DNA from: Sporosarcina sp. FSL W8-0480
GTDB taxonomy: Bacteria > Bacillota > Bacilli > Bacillales_A > Planococcaceae
Assembly: GCF_037963765.1 (NCBI RefSeq)
Contig: NZ_CP150166.1
Coordinates: 1,181,001 to 1,245,000 of the forward strand
DNA: 64,000 bases
Direction of reading: 5' to 3'
Below, piece after piece: positions 50,623-60,805 of this stretch. The translations under genes were made by a program, and so were the position numbers. The notes under the pieces are model-generated. The model was not told the DNA's origin and made no database searches. It saw nothing but the letters and a program-made list of their open reading frames with translations. Each line of letters starts with the position of its first letter. Position 1 is the stretch's first letter.

Positions 50623-50659
50623 AAGCCTGTCTGCATCCCACATGCAGTAGGGCTTTTTA
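50620..50659 (+). terminator. Terminator between ygaC and ygaD
   Basis: AAGCC and CTGCAT arms pair with ATGCAG and GGCTT, followed by TTTTT. Confidence 0.8.
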
Positions 50660-50683
50660 TAATGCTTTTAAGGGGGAGAAAAA

Positions 50684-52429
50684 TTGGGGGAAAGTATTAA
50701 GCGGTATCTCAAGTTTGTGAAGCCATATAATTGGATGATTCTTTTGACGGTTCTAATTGGTGTTGTCAAATTTGCCATCCCATTATTCATTCCGTATCTT
50801 ATTAAAATTGTAATCGACGATATTATATTGGAGGAAATGCTGACCGATGCTGAAAAGACGAGGCAGCTATTCATATGGCTTGGTGGAACGGCGTTATTGT
50901 TTTTCATCATTAGGCCTCCAGTAGAGTATTATCGACAATATTATGCACAGTATGTCAGCAATAAAATCCTGTATGATATCCGAGAAAACCTGTATGACCA
51001 CATTCAAAAATTGGGTCTTCGTTTTTACTCCAACACTCGGGCAGGTGAAGTCATTTCCCGTATTATCAATGACGTTGAGCAAACTAAAAACTTCGTAATG
51101 ATTGGGTTAATGAACGTCTGGTTAGACTTTGCGACAATCATTATCGCAGTAATCATCATGCTGTCGATGGATATTCCACTAACAATCGTAACGTTATTAG
51201 CATTTCCGTTTTATGCATATAGTGTAAAGCATTTCTTCGGCAAACTAAGGACGCTCACAAGGAAAAGATCCCAAGCGCTTGCGGATGTGCAAAGTTATTT
51301 GCATGAGAGAGTATCGGGAATTAGCGTCATTAAAAGCTTCGCGTTAGAAGAGAAAGAACAGCAACGTTTTGATGAAACGAATGGCAATTTCCTTGATAAG
51401 GCATTGGATCATACAAGATGGAATGCGAAAGCGTTCGCTGTCGTCAACACGATTACTGATGTTGCTCCTTTATTGGTCATTACATATGCAGGGTATCAAG
51501 TGATTAACGGCGATTTATCGGTCGGTATAATGGTTGCTTTCATCGCTTACATCGATCGACTGTATAATCCTCTTAGACGATTGGTGAATGCATCTACATC
51601 TTTAACTCAATCATTCGCTTCAATGGATCGGGTCTTTGAACTGATGGAAGAGCCTTATGATATCAAGGATAAAGACGGTGCAAAAGCTCTACCGCGAATC
51701 AATGGGGAAATCCAATTTGAGGATGTCAGTTTTACGTATAGTGAAGAAGACGATCCGGTGCTAAGGGGCGTCAACTTTACTGTCAAACCAGGTGAGACTG
51801 TAGCGCTTGTTGGAATGAGTGGCGGCGGCAAGTCCACCATTGTCAGTTTAATACCACGGTTTTATGATGTCACTTCGGGTTCCATTCGAATTGACGGTAA
51901 GGACCTCCGTGATGTCCAATTAAAAACTTTACGCGATCAGATCGGGATTGTTCTACAAGATAGTATTCTTTTCAGTGATTCTGTGAAGAGTAATATTTTG
52001 ATGGGGAATCCGGACGCTACTGATGAGGAAGTGATTGCTGCGGCTAAAGCGGCAAATGCACATCATTTCATCGAATCATTGCCTGAAGGGTATGATACAA
52101 CAGTCGGCGAAAGAGGGGTAAAACTTTCTGGCGGACAGAAGCAACGGATTGCTATTGCGAGGGTATTTCTAAAAAATCCTCCATTGCTAATTCTTGACGA
52201 AGCAACTTCAGCTTTGGATTTGGAAAGTGAAGCACTCATTCAAGAATCACTTGAACGACTGGCAAGTGATCGGACGACATTGATCGTTGCCCACAGATTG
52301 TCAACAATCACACATGCAGATAAGATTTTTGTGATTGACCATGGTGAATTGAAAGAAGTGGGGAACCACGCTGAGCTAATGGAGAAAAAAGGCATCTACT
52401 ACAACCTGTTTCAAGTTCAATCAATATAA
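50684..52429 (+). CDS. ygaD: ABC exporter, fused membrane and ATPase domains (YgaD)
   Basis: A 581-residue MsbA/LmrA-type half-transporter: six spans in the first 310 residues, then an ATPase with Walker A GMSGGGKST, signature LSGGQKQR, Walker B LLILDEATSAL and the H-loop VAHRLST. It works as a homodimer or heterodimer and likely exports a lipid or drug. TTG start behind GGGGGAG. The position after ygaC is conserved with B. subtilis. Confidence 0.93.
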   Translation: MGESIKRYLKFVKPYNWMILLTVLIGVVKFAIPLFIPYLIKIVIDDIILEEMLTDAEKTRQLFIWLGGTALLFFIIRPPVEYYRQYYAQYVSNKILYDIRENLYDHIQKLGLRFYSNTRAGEVISRIINDVEQTKNFVMIGLMNVWLDFATIIIAVIIMLSMDIPLTIVTLLAFPFYAYSVKHFFGKLRTLTRKRSQALADVQSYLHERVSGISVIKSFALEEKEQQRFDETNGNFLDKALDHTRWNAKAFAVVNTITDVAPLLVITYAGYQVINGDLSVGIMVAFIAYIDRLYNPLRRLVNASTSLTQSFASMDRVFELMEEPYDIKDKDGAKALPRINGEIQFEDVSFTYSEEDDPVLRGVNFTVKPGETVALVGMSGGGKSTIVSLIPRFYDVTSGSIRIDGKDLRDVQLKTLRDQIGIVLQDSILFSDSVKSNILMGNPDATDEEVIAAAKAANAHHFIESLPEGYDTTVGERGVKLSGGQKQRIAIARVFLKNPPLLILDEATSALDLESEALIQESLERLASDRTTLIVAHRLSTITHADKIFVIDHGELKEVGNHAELMEKKGIYYNLFQVQSI

Positions 52430-52438
52430 TGGATCTAC

Positions 52439-52471
52439 AAAGCTACCGATTAACTTCGGTGGCTTTTTTTG
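52439..52471 (+). terminator. Terminator after ygaD
   Basis: AAGCTACCGA and TTCGGTGGCTT arms (G-T pairs) followed by seven T residues. Confidence 0.85.
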
Positions 52472-52570
52472 TTTTTAAAATCCTTGGAGGATGGTTTAAT
52501 GGGCATTTTTTTGCTTGCGGTTCAATAGACTATCTAATGATAGAAAGTATTAAAGCGAAAAGGTGATCTG

Positions 52571-53593
52571 ATGAATAATCGCAACCGAATCCTTGAAGTG
52601 AATGGCTTACAGACTACCTTTTTCACCGATACCGGAGAGATTCCTGCTGTCGACCACATTGATTTTCATCTACACGATGGCGAAATTTTAGGCATCGTCG
52701 GGGAATCGGGATGTGGAAAAAGTGTAACCTCGCTTTCTGTTATGGGCCTCATCCCCAATCCGCCTGGAAAAATTGTCGGTGGTGAAATCCTATACGGGTC
52801 ATTGGATTTAACGAAGTTATCGGAAAAAGAAATGAGGAAAATTCGTGGCAATGAAATAGCGATGATCTTTCAGGAGCCGATGACATCCCTGAATCCTTTA
52901 TTCACAATCGGTAATCAGATGGTCGAAGCGATATTGATCCACGAAAAAGGTTGGTCGAAGAAAAAGGCGGAAGAACGAGCGATTGAGATACTAAAACTTG
53001 TTGGCTTGCCACGGGCAGATGGACTGATGAAAGAGTATCCCCATCAGTTATCTGGTGGTATGCGGCAAAGGGTGATGATCGCGATGGCACTCGTTTGCAA
53101 TCCGAAAATATTAATCGCGGACGAACCGACAACCGCACTTGACGTAACAATTCAGGCGCAAATATTGAAACTGATGAAAGAATTGAATGTTCGTTTAGGG
53201 ACTGCCATTTTGTTAATAACCCATGATCTTGGCGTTGTAGCTGAAACTTGCGAGAGGGTCATCGTCATGTACGCGGGACAAATAATCGAAGAGGCTCCGA
53301 CTAAACTCATTTTTGAGAATCCACAACATCCTTATACGAAAGGGCTAATTCAGTCTGTACCGGATATGCGATTTAAAAAAGACAGGCTACATTCCATTCC
53401 AGGAAATGTGCCGAAACCGGGCTCCATCAAAAGCGGTTGCAGGTTTGCGGCACGTTGTGAATTTGCCTTCGACCGATGCTTTAGCGAAAACCCTGAACTA
53501 TACAGCATTGCAGATGTTCATCAAACCCGATGTTTCTTATACGACGATGAAAGGGTGACAGAGGATGAGCACAAAGCCATTATTGAAAGTTGA
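52571..53593 (+). CDS. Peptide ABC transporter ATPase, DppD/OppD/AppD type
   Basis: A 340-residue ATPase with Walker A GESGCGKSV, signature LSGGMRQR, Walker B ILIADEPTTALD and the C-terminal oligopeptide-transporter extension (HPYTKGLIQSVPD, GCRFAARCEFAFDRC) whose Cys residues may bind an Fe-S cluster in this group. ATG follows AAAGGTG. It is first of a five-gene D-F-A-B-C operon, the order of the B. subtilis app operon. It overlaps the next gene by 29 bp. Confidence 0.93.
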   Translation: MNNRNRILEVNGLQTTFFTDTGEIPAVDHIDFHLHDGEILGIVGESGCGKSVTSLSVMGLIPNPPGKIVGGEILYGSLDLTKLSEKEMRKIRGNEIAMIFQEPMTSLNPLFTIGNQMVEAILIHEKGWSKKKAEERAIEILKLVGLPRADGLMKEYPHQLSGGMRQRVMIAMALVCNPKILIADEPTTALDVTIQAQILKLMKELNVRLGTAILLITHDLGVVAETCERVIVMYAGQIIEEAPTKLIFENPQHPYTKGLIQSVPDMRFKKDRLHSIPGNVPKPGSIKSGCRFAARCEFAFDRCFSENPELYSIADVHQTRCFLYDDERVTEDEHKAIIES

Positions 53594-54578
53594 AAATCTG
53601 AAGAAATACTTCCCGATTAAAAAAGGGCTATTCGCAAGAACCACTAACTTCGTTAAAGCCGTCGATGACCTGTCTTTTCATGTGAATGAAGGGGAGACGC
53701 TTGGCATTGTTGGTGAAAGCGGTTGTGGGAAATCGACAACAGGACGTTTACTTATGCGTTTGTTGGAGCCGACTGAAGGAATTGTTGAATTTGACGGGAG
53801 AAAATTGACTGCTTTATCAAAAGAAGAGATGAGGATAGCCCGTCGTGATATACAGATGGTTTTTCAAGACCCATATGCTTCACTGAATCCACGGCATACG
53901 ATAGGAAAAATACTGGAGGAACCATTGTTAGTACATGGGGTAAAGGACGCAAAAGAACGAAAAATGAAAGTGAAAGAATTACTTGAAGTTGTCGGGTTGA
54001 ATGAATATCATGCAAAGCGCTATCCCCACCAATTCAGCGGCGGGCAAAGACAACGTATCGGGATTGCCCGTGCGTTGATGACCAATCCGAAATTGATCAT
54101 AGCGGATGAGCCAGTTTCGGCGTTAGACGTTTCCATTCAAGCGCAAGTGCTGAATCTCATGCAAGACTTGCAAAAAGAGTTCAACCTTACCTATATTTTT
54201 ATCGCACATGACCTCGGGGTCGTACGGCATATTAGTGACCGCGTCGCCGTAATGTATTTAGGAAAGATCGTTGAACTTGCGGGAAGTGAACAACTTTACG
54301 AAAGGCCATTGCATCCTTATACACAAGCGTTACTTTCGGCGGTTCCCGTACCGGATCCGGATTTCCAGAAAGAACAAATCATCATAGAAGGCGACATCCC
54401 AAATCCAGCCGACCCGCCCACTGGATGTACATTCCATACACGCTGCCCATTCAAAATGGATATTTGTACAAAAGCTGCACCACAGTTCAATGAACAATCT
54501 TTAGGTCATTCTGTCGCCTGCCATCTTTACGATAGCAAGGTTGACAATGATATAAAACAAATGGAGGGGTCTCTATGA
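53565..54578 (+). CDS. Peptide ABC transporter ATPase, DppF/OppF/AppF type
   Basis: A 337-residue partner ATPase with Walker A GESGCGKST, signature FSGGQRQR, Walker B LIIADEPVSALD, and the C-terminal HPYTQALLSAVPVPDPD and CTFHTRCPFKMDIC region typical of OppF/DppF. It pairs with the preceding ATPase to drive peptide import. ATG at 53565 is behind GGGTGACAGAGG inside the upstream gene. Its stop codon overlaps the start of the binding-protein gene (ATGA). Confidence 0.93.
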   Translation: MSTKPLLKVENLKKYFPIKKGLFARTTNFVKAVDDLSFHVNEGETLGIVGESGCGKSTTGRLLMRLLEPTEGIVEFDGRKLTALSKEEMRIARRDIQMVFQDPYASLNPRHTIGKILEEPLLVHGVKDAKERKMKVKELLEVVGLNEYHAKRYPHQFSGGQRQRIGIARALMTNPKLIIADEPVSALDVSIQAQVLNLMQDLQKEFNLTYIFIAHDLGVVRHISDRVAVMYLGKIVELAGSEQLYERPLHPYTQALLSAVPVPDPDFQKEQIIIEGDIPNPADPPTGCTFHTRCPFKMDICTKAAPQFNEQSLGHSVACHLYDSKVDNDIKQMEGSL

Positions 54579-56155
54579 GTAGAAAGAGAATGTGGCCGGT
54601 TGCGCTCATATTACTGTTGGTCCTGTCAACTGCACTTGCCGCCTGTGGAAAGGGAAGTTCGAGCAGCAAGGAGGATACATTAGTCTTCGGTCGTGGGAAT
54701 GATTCCACTTCACTGGATCCGTCACGGGTGACTGAAGGCGAGACATTCAAAGTTACAGTAAATCTATATGAGACATTATTGAACTTTGGAGAGCAGGACA
54801 CAACCATTCAACCTGGACTTGCTAAGGAATGGAATACGGATGACGGCTTGACGTACACATTCCAATTGGAAGAAGGCGTCAAGTTCCATGATGGAACTGA
54901 TTTCAATGCGGAAGCGGTCGTTGCAAACTTCGAGCGTTGGGCGAATGGGGATGCAGATAAATTCCCATATTATAGCTCGATGTTTGGTGGATTCAAAGGC
55001 GATGAAGGTCATGTAATTGAATCCGTAACGGCGGATGGTGAGTACACGGTTATTATCAAATTGAAACGCCCACAAGCGCCTTTCTTGAAAAACATCGCGA
55101 TGAGCATGTTCGCGATTGCAAGCCCTACTGCATTTGCAAAGGGTGACGACGAATTTGCAAGAAACCCGGTCGGTACAGGTCCTTTTGAATTCGTGGAGTG
55201 GAAACCGAATGAGTCTATTACAATTAAAAAATTCGACGGGTATTGGCAGAAAGGCTTGCCGAAGTTGAATAAAATCGTATTTAGATCGATTCCAGATAAC
55301 TCCGCGAGACTGAATGCATTGCTTGCTGGGGAAATTGACCTCGCTGATGGGATTAACCCTTCAGATGCAGGAAAAATCGAAGGGGACGACAAGCTGCAAC
55401 TGATTAAACGTCCATCCATGAACATCGGTTATCTTGGTTTAACAGTAACGCGCCCACCTTTTGATAAAAAAGAAGTTCGTCAGGCGCTGAACCATGCAAT
55501 TGATAAAGAAACGATTATTAACTCGTTCTTCGAGGGGCAAGCGAATGCTGCCAAGAACCCGATGCCGCCTTCTATCTCAGGTTATAACGACGACATCGAG
55601 CCATATGAATACAATCCTGAAAAAGCGAAGGAGCTACTTGCGAAAGCAGGATATCCGAACGGATTCGAAATGGAACTGTGGGCAATGCCTGTCCCGCGTC
55701 CATATATGCCGGACGGAGCGAAGGTTGCTGAGGTCATCCAAAGCAATTTAGCGGATATCGGCATAAAAGCTAAAATCGTATCGTATGAGTGGGGAACTTA
55801 TTTAGATAAGGCAAGCAAAGGGGAAGCGGACGCTTTCATGTTAGGTTGGACTGGAGACAATGGAGATGCCGATAACTTCCTATACGTCCTATTGGATGAA
55901 GACAATATCGGAAGCAACAACTACACATACTTCAAAAATGCCAAAATGCATGATTTGTTCATCGAGGCACAAACAGAGGTAGACGAGGATAAGCGGATTG
56001 AGCTTTATAAGAAAGCACAAGAGATTATTCACGAAGAAGCACCATGGGTTCCACTTGCCCACTCGACACCATTATTGGCTGCTAAAAAGGAATTGACGGG
56101 CTTCTTACCGCATCCAACTGGTTCGGATTTATTATCAAAAGTCGAATTTAAGTAA
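54575..56155 (+). CDS. Dipeptide/oligopeptide-binding lipoprotein (DppA/OppA family)
   Basis: A 526-residue family 5 extracellular solute-binding protein. The signal peptide ends in the lipobox LAAC (Cys24), so it is lipid-anchored. Then come LDPSRVTEG, the SBP_bac_5 signature WNTDDGLTYTFQLEEGVKFH-DG, and GTGPFEFVEWKPNESITIKK. It resembles DppA more than AppA, suggesting dipeptides, but ligands cannot be read; heme or glutathione uptake is also known in this family. ATG lies behind GGAGGGG. Confidence 0.93.
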   Translation: MSRKRMWPVALILLLVLSTALAACGKGSSSSKEDTLVFGRGNDSTSLDPSRVTEGETFKVTVNLYETLLNFGEQDTTIQPGLAKEWNTDDGLTYTFQLEEGVKFHDGTDFNAEAVVANFERWANGDADKFPYYSSMFGGFKGDEGHVIESVTADGEYTVIIKLKRPQAPFLKNIAMSMFAIASPTAFAKGDDEFARNPVGTGPFEFVEWKPNESITIKKFDGYWQKGLPKLNKIVFRSIPDNSARLNALLAGEIDLADGINPSDAGKIEGDDKLQLIKRPSMNIGYLGLTVTRPPFDKKEVRQALNHAIDKETIINSFFEGQANAAKNPMPPSISGYNDDIEPYEYNPEKAKELLAKAGYPNGFEMELWAMPVPRPYMPDGAKVAEVIQSNLADIGIKAKIVSYEWGTYLDKASKGEADAFMLGWTGDNGDADNFLYVLLDEDNIGSNNYTYFKNAKMHDLFIEAQTEVDEDKRIELYKKAQEIIHEEAPWVPLAHSTPLLAAKKELTGFLPHPTGSDLLSKVEFK

Positions 56156-56266
56156 TGAATTCACTTTCCACATCTGAATGAGTCAAAAAGGGGGAGATCG
56201 ATAGGTTTCCTCCTTCTTAAGATAATGGGACGACGAAAGATACTTTGTGCTTATGAGGTGAAGGTG

Positions 56267-57271
56267 ATGCTCAGCTACGTTGGAAGAAGATTATTGCAGC
56301 TTGTCCCCGTGTTACTTGGTATGGTGTTCATTGTTTTCATGATGATTCGGGCGATACCTGGAAATCCAGCCCAGCTCATTTTAGGTCAGCAAGCGACTGT
56401 TGAAGCTATGGCCGCTATGAATGCAAAATTGGGGTTGGATCAACCATGGTATACGCAATTTTTTAAGTACCTGGGTGGTATTTTGAGGGGCGACCTTGGG
56501 GAATCCATGCGGACACGCCTTCCGGTAGCGGATGAAATATGGCCACATTTGGCAGCAACAATAGAACTCGCACTGTTTGCAATTATCATAGCGATCATCA
56601 TTGGCATTAATGCTGGCATCATTTCGGCTTGGTTCCAAAATTCATGGTTTGACTACATAGCGATGATTTTGGCGCTTATCGGAGTGTCGATGCCGATTTT
56701 TTGGTTAGGGTTATTAGGCCAATGGGTGTTTGCGCTTGAATTTTCCTGGCTACCGACGACTGGTAGGGAACAGGTGAGGGATCCAGTGCACGCAATTACG
56801 AATCTCTATATTATAGATACGATCATACAAGGAAGATTCGATCAGCTGTGGCAAGTTATGAGGCATCTTATCTTGCCAGGAATTGCATTAGCGACAATAC
56901 CAATGGCAATCATTGCAAGGATGACTCGTTCAAGTATGCTTGAAGTGATGCGTTCGGATTATATTCGGACAGCGAGGGCGAAAGGGCAAAAGATGTTTTG
57001 GGTCGTTTATAAACATGCTTTCAAAAACGCTGTCATTCCGGTTTTGACGGTTATCGGACTTCAGATGGGCATGTTGCTTGGCGGTGCCATTTTGACTGAG
57101 ACGATTTTTGCTTGGCCGGGCATTGGAAGGTATATTTACGACGCCATTAATTTCAGGGATTACCCGGTAATTCAGTCGAGCGTTCTAGTAATCGCCTTTA
57201 TATTTGTCATGATTAACTTGGTCGTCGATTTGCTATACGGCCTGATCGATTCAAGGATTAAATATGACTAA
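56267..57271 (+). CDS. Peptide ABC transporter permease, DppB type
   Basis: A 334-residue six-span permease with the EAA-loop DYIRTARAKGQKMFWVVYKH-AFKNA and the N-terminal YVGRRLLQLVPVLLGMVFIV. ATG at 56267 behind AGGTGAAGGTG is preferred to the in-frame ATG 42 bases upstream. It forms the membrane channel with the DppC-type permease 18 bp downstream. Confidence 0.93.
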   Translation: MLSYVGRRLLQLVPVLLGMVFIVFMMIRAIPGNPAQLILGQQATVEAMAAMNAKLGLDQPWYTQFFKYLGGILRGDLGESMRTRLPVADEIWPHLAATIELALFAIIIAIIIGINAGIISAWFQNSWFDYIAMILALIGVSMPIFWLGLLGQWVFALEFSWLPTTGREQVRDPVHAITNLYIIDTIIQGRFDQLWQVMRHLILPGIALATIPMAIIARMTRSSMLEVMRSDYIRTARAKGQKMFWVVYKHAFKNAVIPVLTVIGLQMGMLLGGAILTETIFAWPGIGRYIYDAINFRDYPVIQSSVLVIAFIFVMINLVVDLLYGLIDSRIKYD

Positions 57272-57288
57272 GAGAGGGGGATTGCGGG

Positions 57289-58182
57289 ATGTCTGAGATA
57301 ACACCTAAATTAGATGGAATCATTAAAGAGAAAGAAAAGACGAGTGGCCCGTGGCGGGAGGCATGGAAAAGCTTCAGAAAGAGTAAGTCGGCTGTCGCTG
57401 GTATGATCATTATCATATTCTTCATACTGTTAGCTCTGTTTGGTCCCTTTATCGCAAAAGAAGGCATAAACGAACAGTTTGCACCGGACAGATTCCAGCC
57501 GCCGTCTTCAGAATACTGGCTCGGTACTGATGACTTCGGTAGAGATATCTTGTCCCGCATCATCCATGGTTCAAGGATATCGCTTTCGGTTGGATTTTTA
57601 TCGGTTATTGCATCGGTTATCGTCGGTAGCTTTTTGGGGATTGTAGCAGGGTATTATGGTAGATGGACAGATACGATCATATCACGGGTTTTTGATATTA
57701 TGCTTGCCTTCCCTTCAATCCTGTTAGCCATTGCAATTGTTTCGGTATTAGGACCTGGACTTGAAAATGCATTGATCGCCATTGCTGTCATTAACGTTCC
57801 GAATTTCGGCAGGTTGATACGATCGAAAGTTCTTAGTATCAAAGAGGACGAGTATATTATGGCCGCGAAGGCGATTGGGATGAAAGATGCCCGTATTTTA
57901 TATTCGCATATCCTCCCTAATTCGATGGCTCCAGTCATTGTTCAAGGAACACTTGCAGTGGCGACAGCTATCCTTGAAGCAGCGGCATTAGGCTTTTTAG
58001 GCTTAGGCGCACAAGCTCCCCAGCCGGAATGGGGGAAGATGTTAGCGGATTCAAAAGCATATTTACAATCTGCACCATGGACAATGATTTTCCCGGGGCT
58101 ATCCATCATGTTGACTGTCTTAGGTTTTAACCTAATGGGGGACGGCTTGCGTGATGCGCTTGATCCGAAAATGAAAAGTTGA
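57289..58182 (+). CDS. Peptide ABC transporter permease, DppC type
   Basis: A 297-residue permease with an N-terminal OppC_N segment (WKSFRKSKSAVAGMIIIIFF), the LGTDDFGRDILSRIIHGSRI block and the EAA loop (EDEYIMAAKAIGMKDARILY). It completes the five-gene operon, which ends at a strong terminator. ATG follows AGAGAGGGGG. Confidence 0.93.
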   Translation: MSEITPKLDGIIKEKEKTSGPWREAWKSFRKSKSAVAGMIIIIFFILLALFGPFIAKEGINEQFAPDRFQPPSSEYWLGTDDFGRDILSRIIHGSRISLSVGFLSVIASVIVGSFLGIVAGYYGRWTDTIISRVFDIMLAFPSILLAIAIVSVLGPGLENALIAIAVINVPNFGRLIRSKVLSIKEDEYIMAAKAIGMKDARILYSHILPNSMAPVIVQGTLAVATAILEAAALGFLGLGAQAPQPEWGKMLADSKAYLQSAPWTMIFPGLSIMLTVLGFNLMGDGLRDALDPKMKS

Positions 58183-58222
58183 AAAAAACCTCCTTGGGCC
58201 AATTTGACCCAAGGAGGTTTAA
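58183..58222. terminator. Bidirectional terminator between peptide operon and ygaE
   Basis: AAACCTCCTTGGG and CCCAAGGAGGTTT, a 13-bp perfect stem with an 8-base loop. It overlaps the last codon of ygaE. Confidence 0.9.
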
Positions 58223-59301
58223 AATATTTCTTCACGAAGTTCAGTACTTAGTTCATGTCCGTGCCTGCGTTGATTGGAGACGATTAAGCGGTCGAGATGC
58301 TCAAGCTGCTCTTCATAATTCAACAATGCGGACAGCACATGAAGAAGGTGATATGCGGAAAATTCCTCTTCCTCCTTTGTAATGGCAATTTCTTTTGCAA
58401 AAATGTCCATCACTTCTTGGCGCTGTATATATTCCTCGTTTAAGCTCTCCGTCAATTTCCCGGATTTTAACTTGCCTACAAATTTCAAATGGATCTGCTC
58501 ATGATGCGTTAGTAAAGAATCAAGTCGTTCTTGTATCATCATCCGGAAATGTTCCGGAAGGTTAAGCAATTCATTTTCAAATTTATGAAGTCGGGAAAGT
58601 ACTTCGTAACTGCTCTGTGAAGCGGCGATCATTTGTCTATAAATGACAAGTTTTCGGGCTTTCACCATCGTATTTCTCTTGAAATAGCTTCGTTCCTCTT
58701 TGAATAATGTATAAAGCTGATTTACATTTGTAAGGCGCTCTTTCAACTTATCCAAAGATTTCTTCGTAGCAACATGCTCAGAAGCCTGCCTTCCCGCGAG
58801 ACGGATCCATCGGATGATTTCATCTTGTGCTTGATGAATCGCCTGGAATAATTTCGTTTCGTATTTGGGGGGCATGAAGAGCAAGTTTACGATGAATGCA
58901 GATAAGACTCCAATAACGATTGTTACAAATCGAAGAGCTGCAAAAGAGAGGAAAGAATCTCCTTTGATCTCCATAATTGCAATCATTGTAACAAGCGCAA
59001 GCGAAACCGATTTTTCGAGCCCTAATTTCAACATCACCAATATGATGATGACAGCAGCAAACCCGACAGTCACAATTTGATGTCCAAACACTAATACAAA
59101 AATGACAGCGGTAATTGCTCCGATTAGATTACCTTGTATTTGCTCTACTATCGTCAAATATGACCGATAAATGGTAGGCTGAATCGCAAAGATGGCAGCG
59201 ATTCCAGCGAAAACCGGATTCGGCAAACTGAGTACATCTGCGATAAACAATGCAAAAACGATTGCAATACCCGTTTTAAAAATGCGGGCACCAAGTTTCA
59301 T
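58219..59301 (-). CDS. ygaE: Aromatic acid exporter family membrane protein YgaE
   Basis: A 360-residue FUSC/DUF939-type protein: five to six N-terminal spans (starting LGARIFKTGIAIVFALFIAD and the motif AIFAIQPTIYRSYLTIVEQI) followed by a long helical cytoplasmic part (residues 150-360). Relatives are p-hydroxybenzoate efflux proteins; its own substrate is unknown. ATG at 59301 follows AGGATAATC-like weak site. Gene order with ygaD, gsaB, ygaF and perR matches B. subtilis, but here a peptide operon lies between ygaD and ygaE. Confidence 0.88.
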   Translation of the reverse strand: MKLGARIFKTGIAIVFALFIADVLSLPNPVFAGIAAIFAIQPTIYRSYLTIVEQIQGNLIGAITAVIFVLVFGHQIVTVGFAAVIIILVMLKLGLEKSVSLALVTMIAIMEIKGDSFLSFAALRFVTIVIGVLSAFIVNLLFMPPKYETKLFQAIHQAQDEIIRWIRLAGRQASEHVATKKSLDKLKERLTNVNQLYTLFKEERSYFKRNTMVKARKLVIYRQMIAASQSSYEVLSRLHKFENELLNLPEHFRMMIQERLDSLLTHHEQIHLKFVGKLKSGKLTESLNEEYIQRQEVMDIFAKEIAITKEEEEFSAYHLLHVLSALLNYEEQLEHLDRLIVSNQRRHGHELSTELREEIF

Positions 59302-59373
59302 GGGATTATCCTTTCTTATAGAAAAATAATATGTTACTCATTTCCGCGACTTTACCGTAACTCTTCAAATTGG

Positions 59374-60678
59374 TCAACTGTTTAATAGACGTGATAGCTC
59401 TTCAAAAGATTCATCAACCGCATCTAATGTATGATTCACGTCATCCTCATTATGCGCTATTGTAAGGAACCAAGCTTCATATTTTGAAGGGGCAAGATTT
59501 ATGCCTCTATCCAACATCAATTTGAAAAACTTGCCGAAGATTTCTCCATCTGTCTGTTCAGCTTGTTCATAGTTCTCGACTTTCACATCTGTGAAGAATA
59601 ATGTTAATGCGCCACCAAGGCGGTTAATCGTCAAAGTGATACCGTGGTTTTCTGCTGATTGGAGAATACCTTCCTCGAGTAATCCGCCTAAACGGTCCAT
59701 CTCTTCATAAATGTTAGGTTGCTGCAATACTTCCAAGCAAGCAATACCTGCAAGCATGGAAGCAGGGTTTCCGGCCATTGTTCCAGCTTGATATGCAGGC
59801 CCAAGTGGCGCGACTGTTTCCATAATCTCTTTTCTTCCGCCGTAAGCGCCGATTGGCAATCCACCACCAATGATTTTACCGAACGCAGTTAAATCGGGAG
59901 TTGTGCCTAACAGTGTTTGAGCAGCACCATAATGGAAGCGGAAAGCTGTAATCACTTCATCATAAATGACGAGTGCACCTTTTTCTTTAGCGATTTCATG
60001 GACCAATTCGATGAATCCCTCATTTGGTTCGACGATGCCGAAATTACCGACGATCGGCTCTACTAAGATACATGCCAATTGGTCTCCCCATTTGTCCATT
60101 GCTTGTTTATAACCTTCCGGGTCGTTGAATGGGATTGTGATCACTTCTTGTGCGATGGATGCCGGAACACCTGCTGAATCGGGAGTTCCAAGAGTGGCTG
60201 GCCCAGACCCTGCTGCTACTAAAACGAGATCCGAATGCCCATGATAGCAACCAGCGAATTTCATCACTTTCGTTCTGTTAGTATACGCTCTCGCAACACG
60301 GATTGTCGTCATCACCGCTTCTGTTCCTGAGTTGACGAAGCGTACTTTATCCATTGAAGGGATAGCTTCTTTAAGCATTTTCGCGAATTTCACTTCATGT
60401 GGTGTCGGTGTTCCGTATAGAACCCCTGTAGTCGCCGCCTTCGTAATGGCTTCTGCAATATGTGGATGGGCGTGTCCCGTAATGATTGGTCCATATGCGC
60501 CTAAGTAATCGATGTACTTATTGCCATCGACATCCCAGAAATAGGCACCTTGTGCACGCTCCATAACTGTAGGTGCTCCACCGCCGACTGCTTTATAACT
60601 ACGGGAAGGGCTGTTTACCCCTCCTACGATATGTTCGCAAGCTTCTTGATAGATTTGTTCCGACTTCGTTCTGATCAT
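59374..60678 (-). CDS. gsaB: Glutamate-1-semialdehyde 2,1-aminomutase
   Basis: A 434-residue PLP enzyme that makes 5-aminolevulinate for heme from glutamate-1-semialdehyde. PLP Lys is in [19 protein letters not shown] (about residue 268), with upstream [15 protein letters not shown] and the N-terminal [17 protein letters not shown]. subtilis has two copies, HemL in the hem operon and GsaB beside ygaE-ygaF; position identifies this as GsaB. ATG at 60678 is behind GGAGGAAT. Divergent from ygaF. Confidence 0.93.
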   Translation of the reverse strand: MIRTKSEQIYQEACEHIVGGVNSPSRSYKAVGGGAPTVMERAQGAYFWDVDGNKYIDYLGAYGPIITGHAHPHIAEAITKAATTGVLYGTPTPHEVKFAKMLKEAIPSMDKVRFVNSGTEAVMTTIRVARAYTNRTKVMKFAGCYHGHSDLVLVAAGSGPATLGTPDSAGVPASIAQEVITIPFNDPEGYKQAMDKWGDQLACILVEPIVGNFGIVEPNEGFIELVHEIAKEKGALVIYDEVITAFRFHYGAAQTLLGTTPDLTAFGKIIGGGLPIGAYGGRKEIMETVAPLGPAYQAGTMAGNPASMLAGIACLEVLQQPNIYEEMDRLGGLLEEGILQSAENHGITLTINRLGGALTLFFTDVKVENYEQAEQTDGEIFGKFFKLMLDRGINLAPSKYEAWFLTIAHNEDDVNHTLDAVDESFEELSRLLNS

Positions 60679-60748
60679 TTACAATTCCTCCGTTCAAATC
60701 ACGTACAATCCCTATTTTATACAAAACATTGCCGATACGCCAAAGAAA

Positions 60749-60777
60749 TTGAAACCGGGCCGGTAGTTCGGTACGAT
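60749..60777 (+). promoter_or_regulatory. SigA-like promoter of the peroxiredoxin gene
   Basis: TTGAAA, a 17-base GC-rich spacer and TACGAT, 28 bases before the ATG at 60806. Confidence 0.55.
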
Positions 60778-60805
60778 GTAGTAAAGTTATTGGGAGGGAT
60801 TGTAC

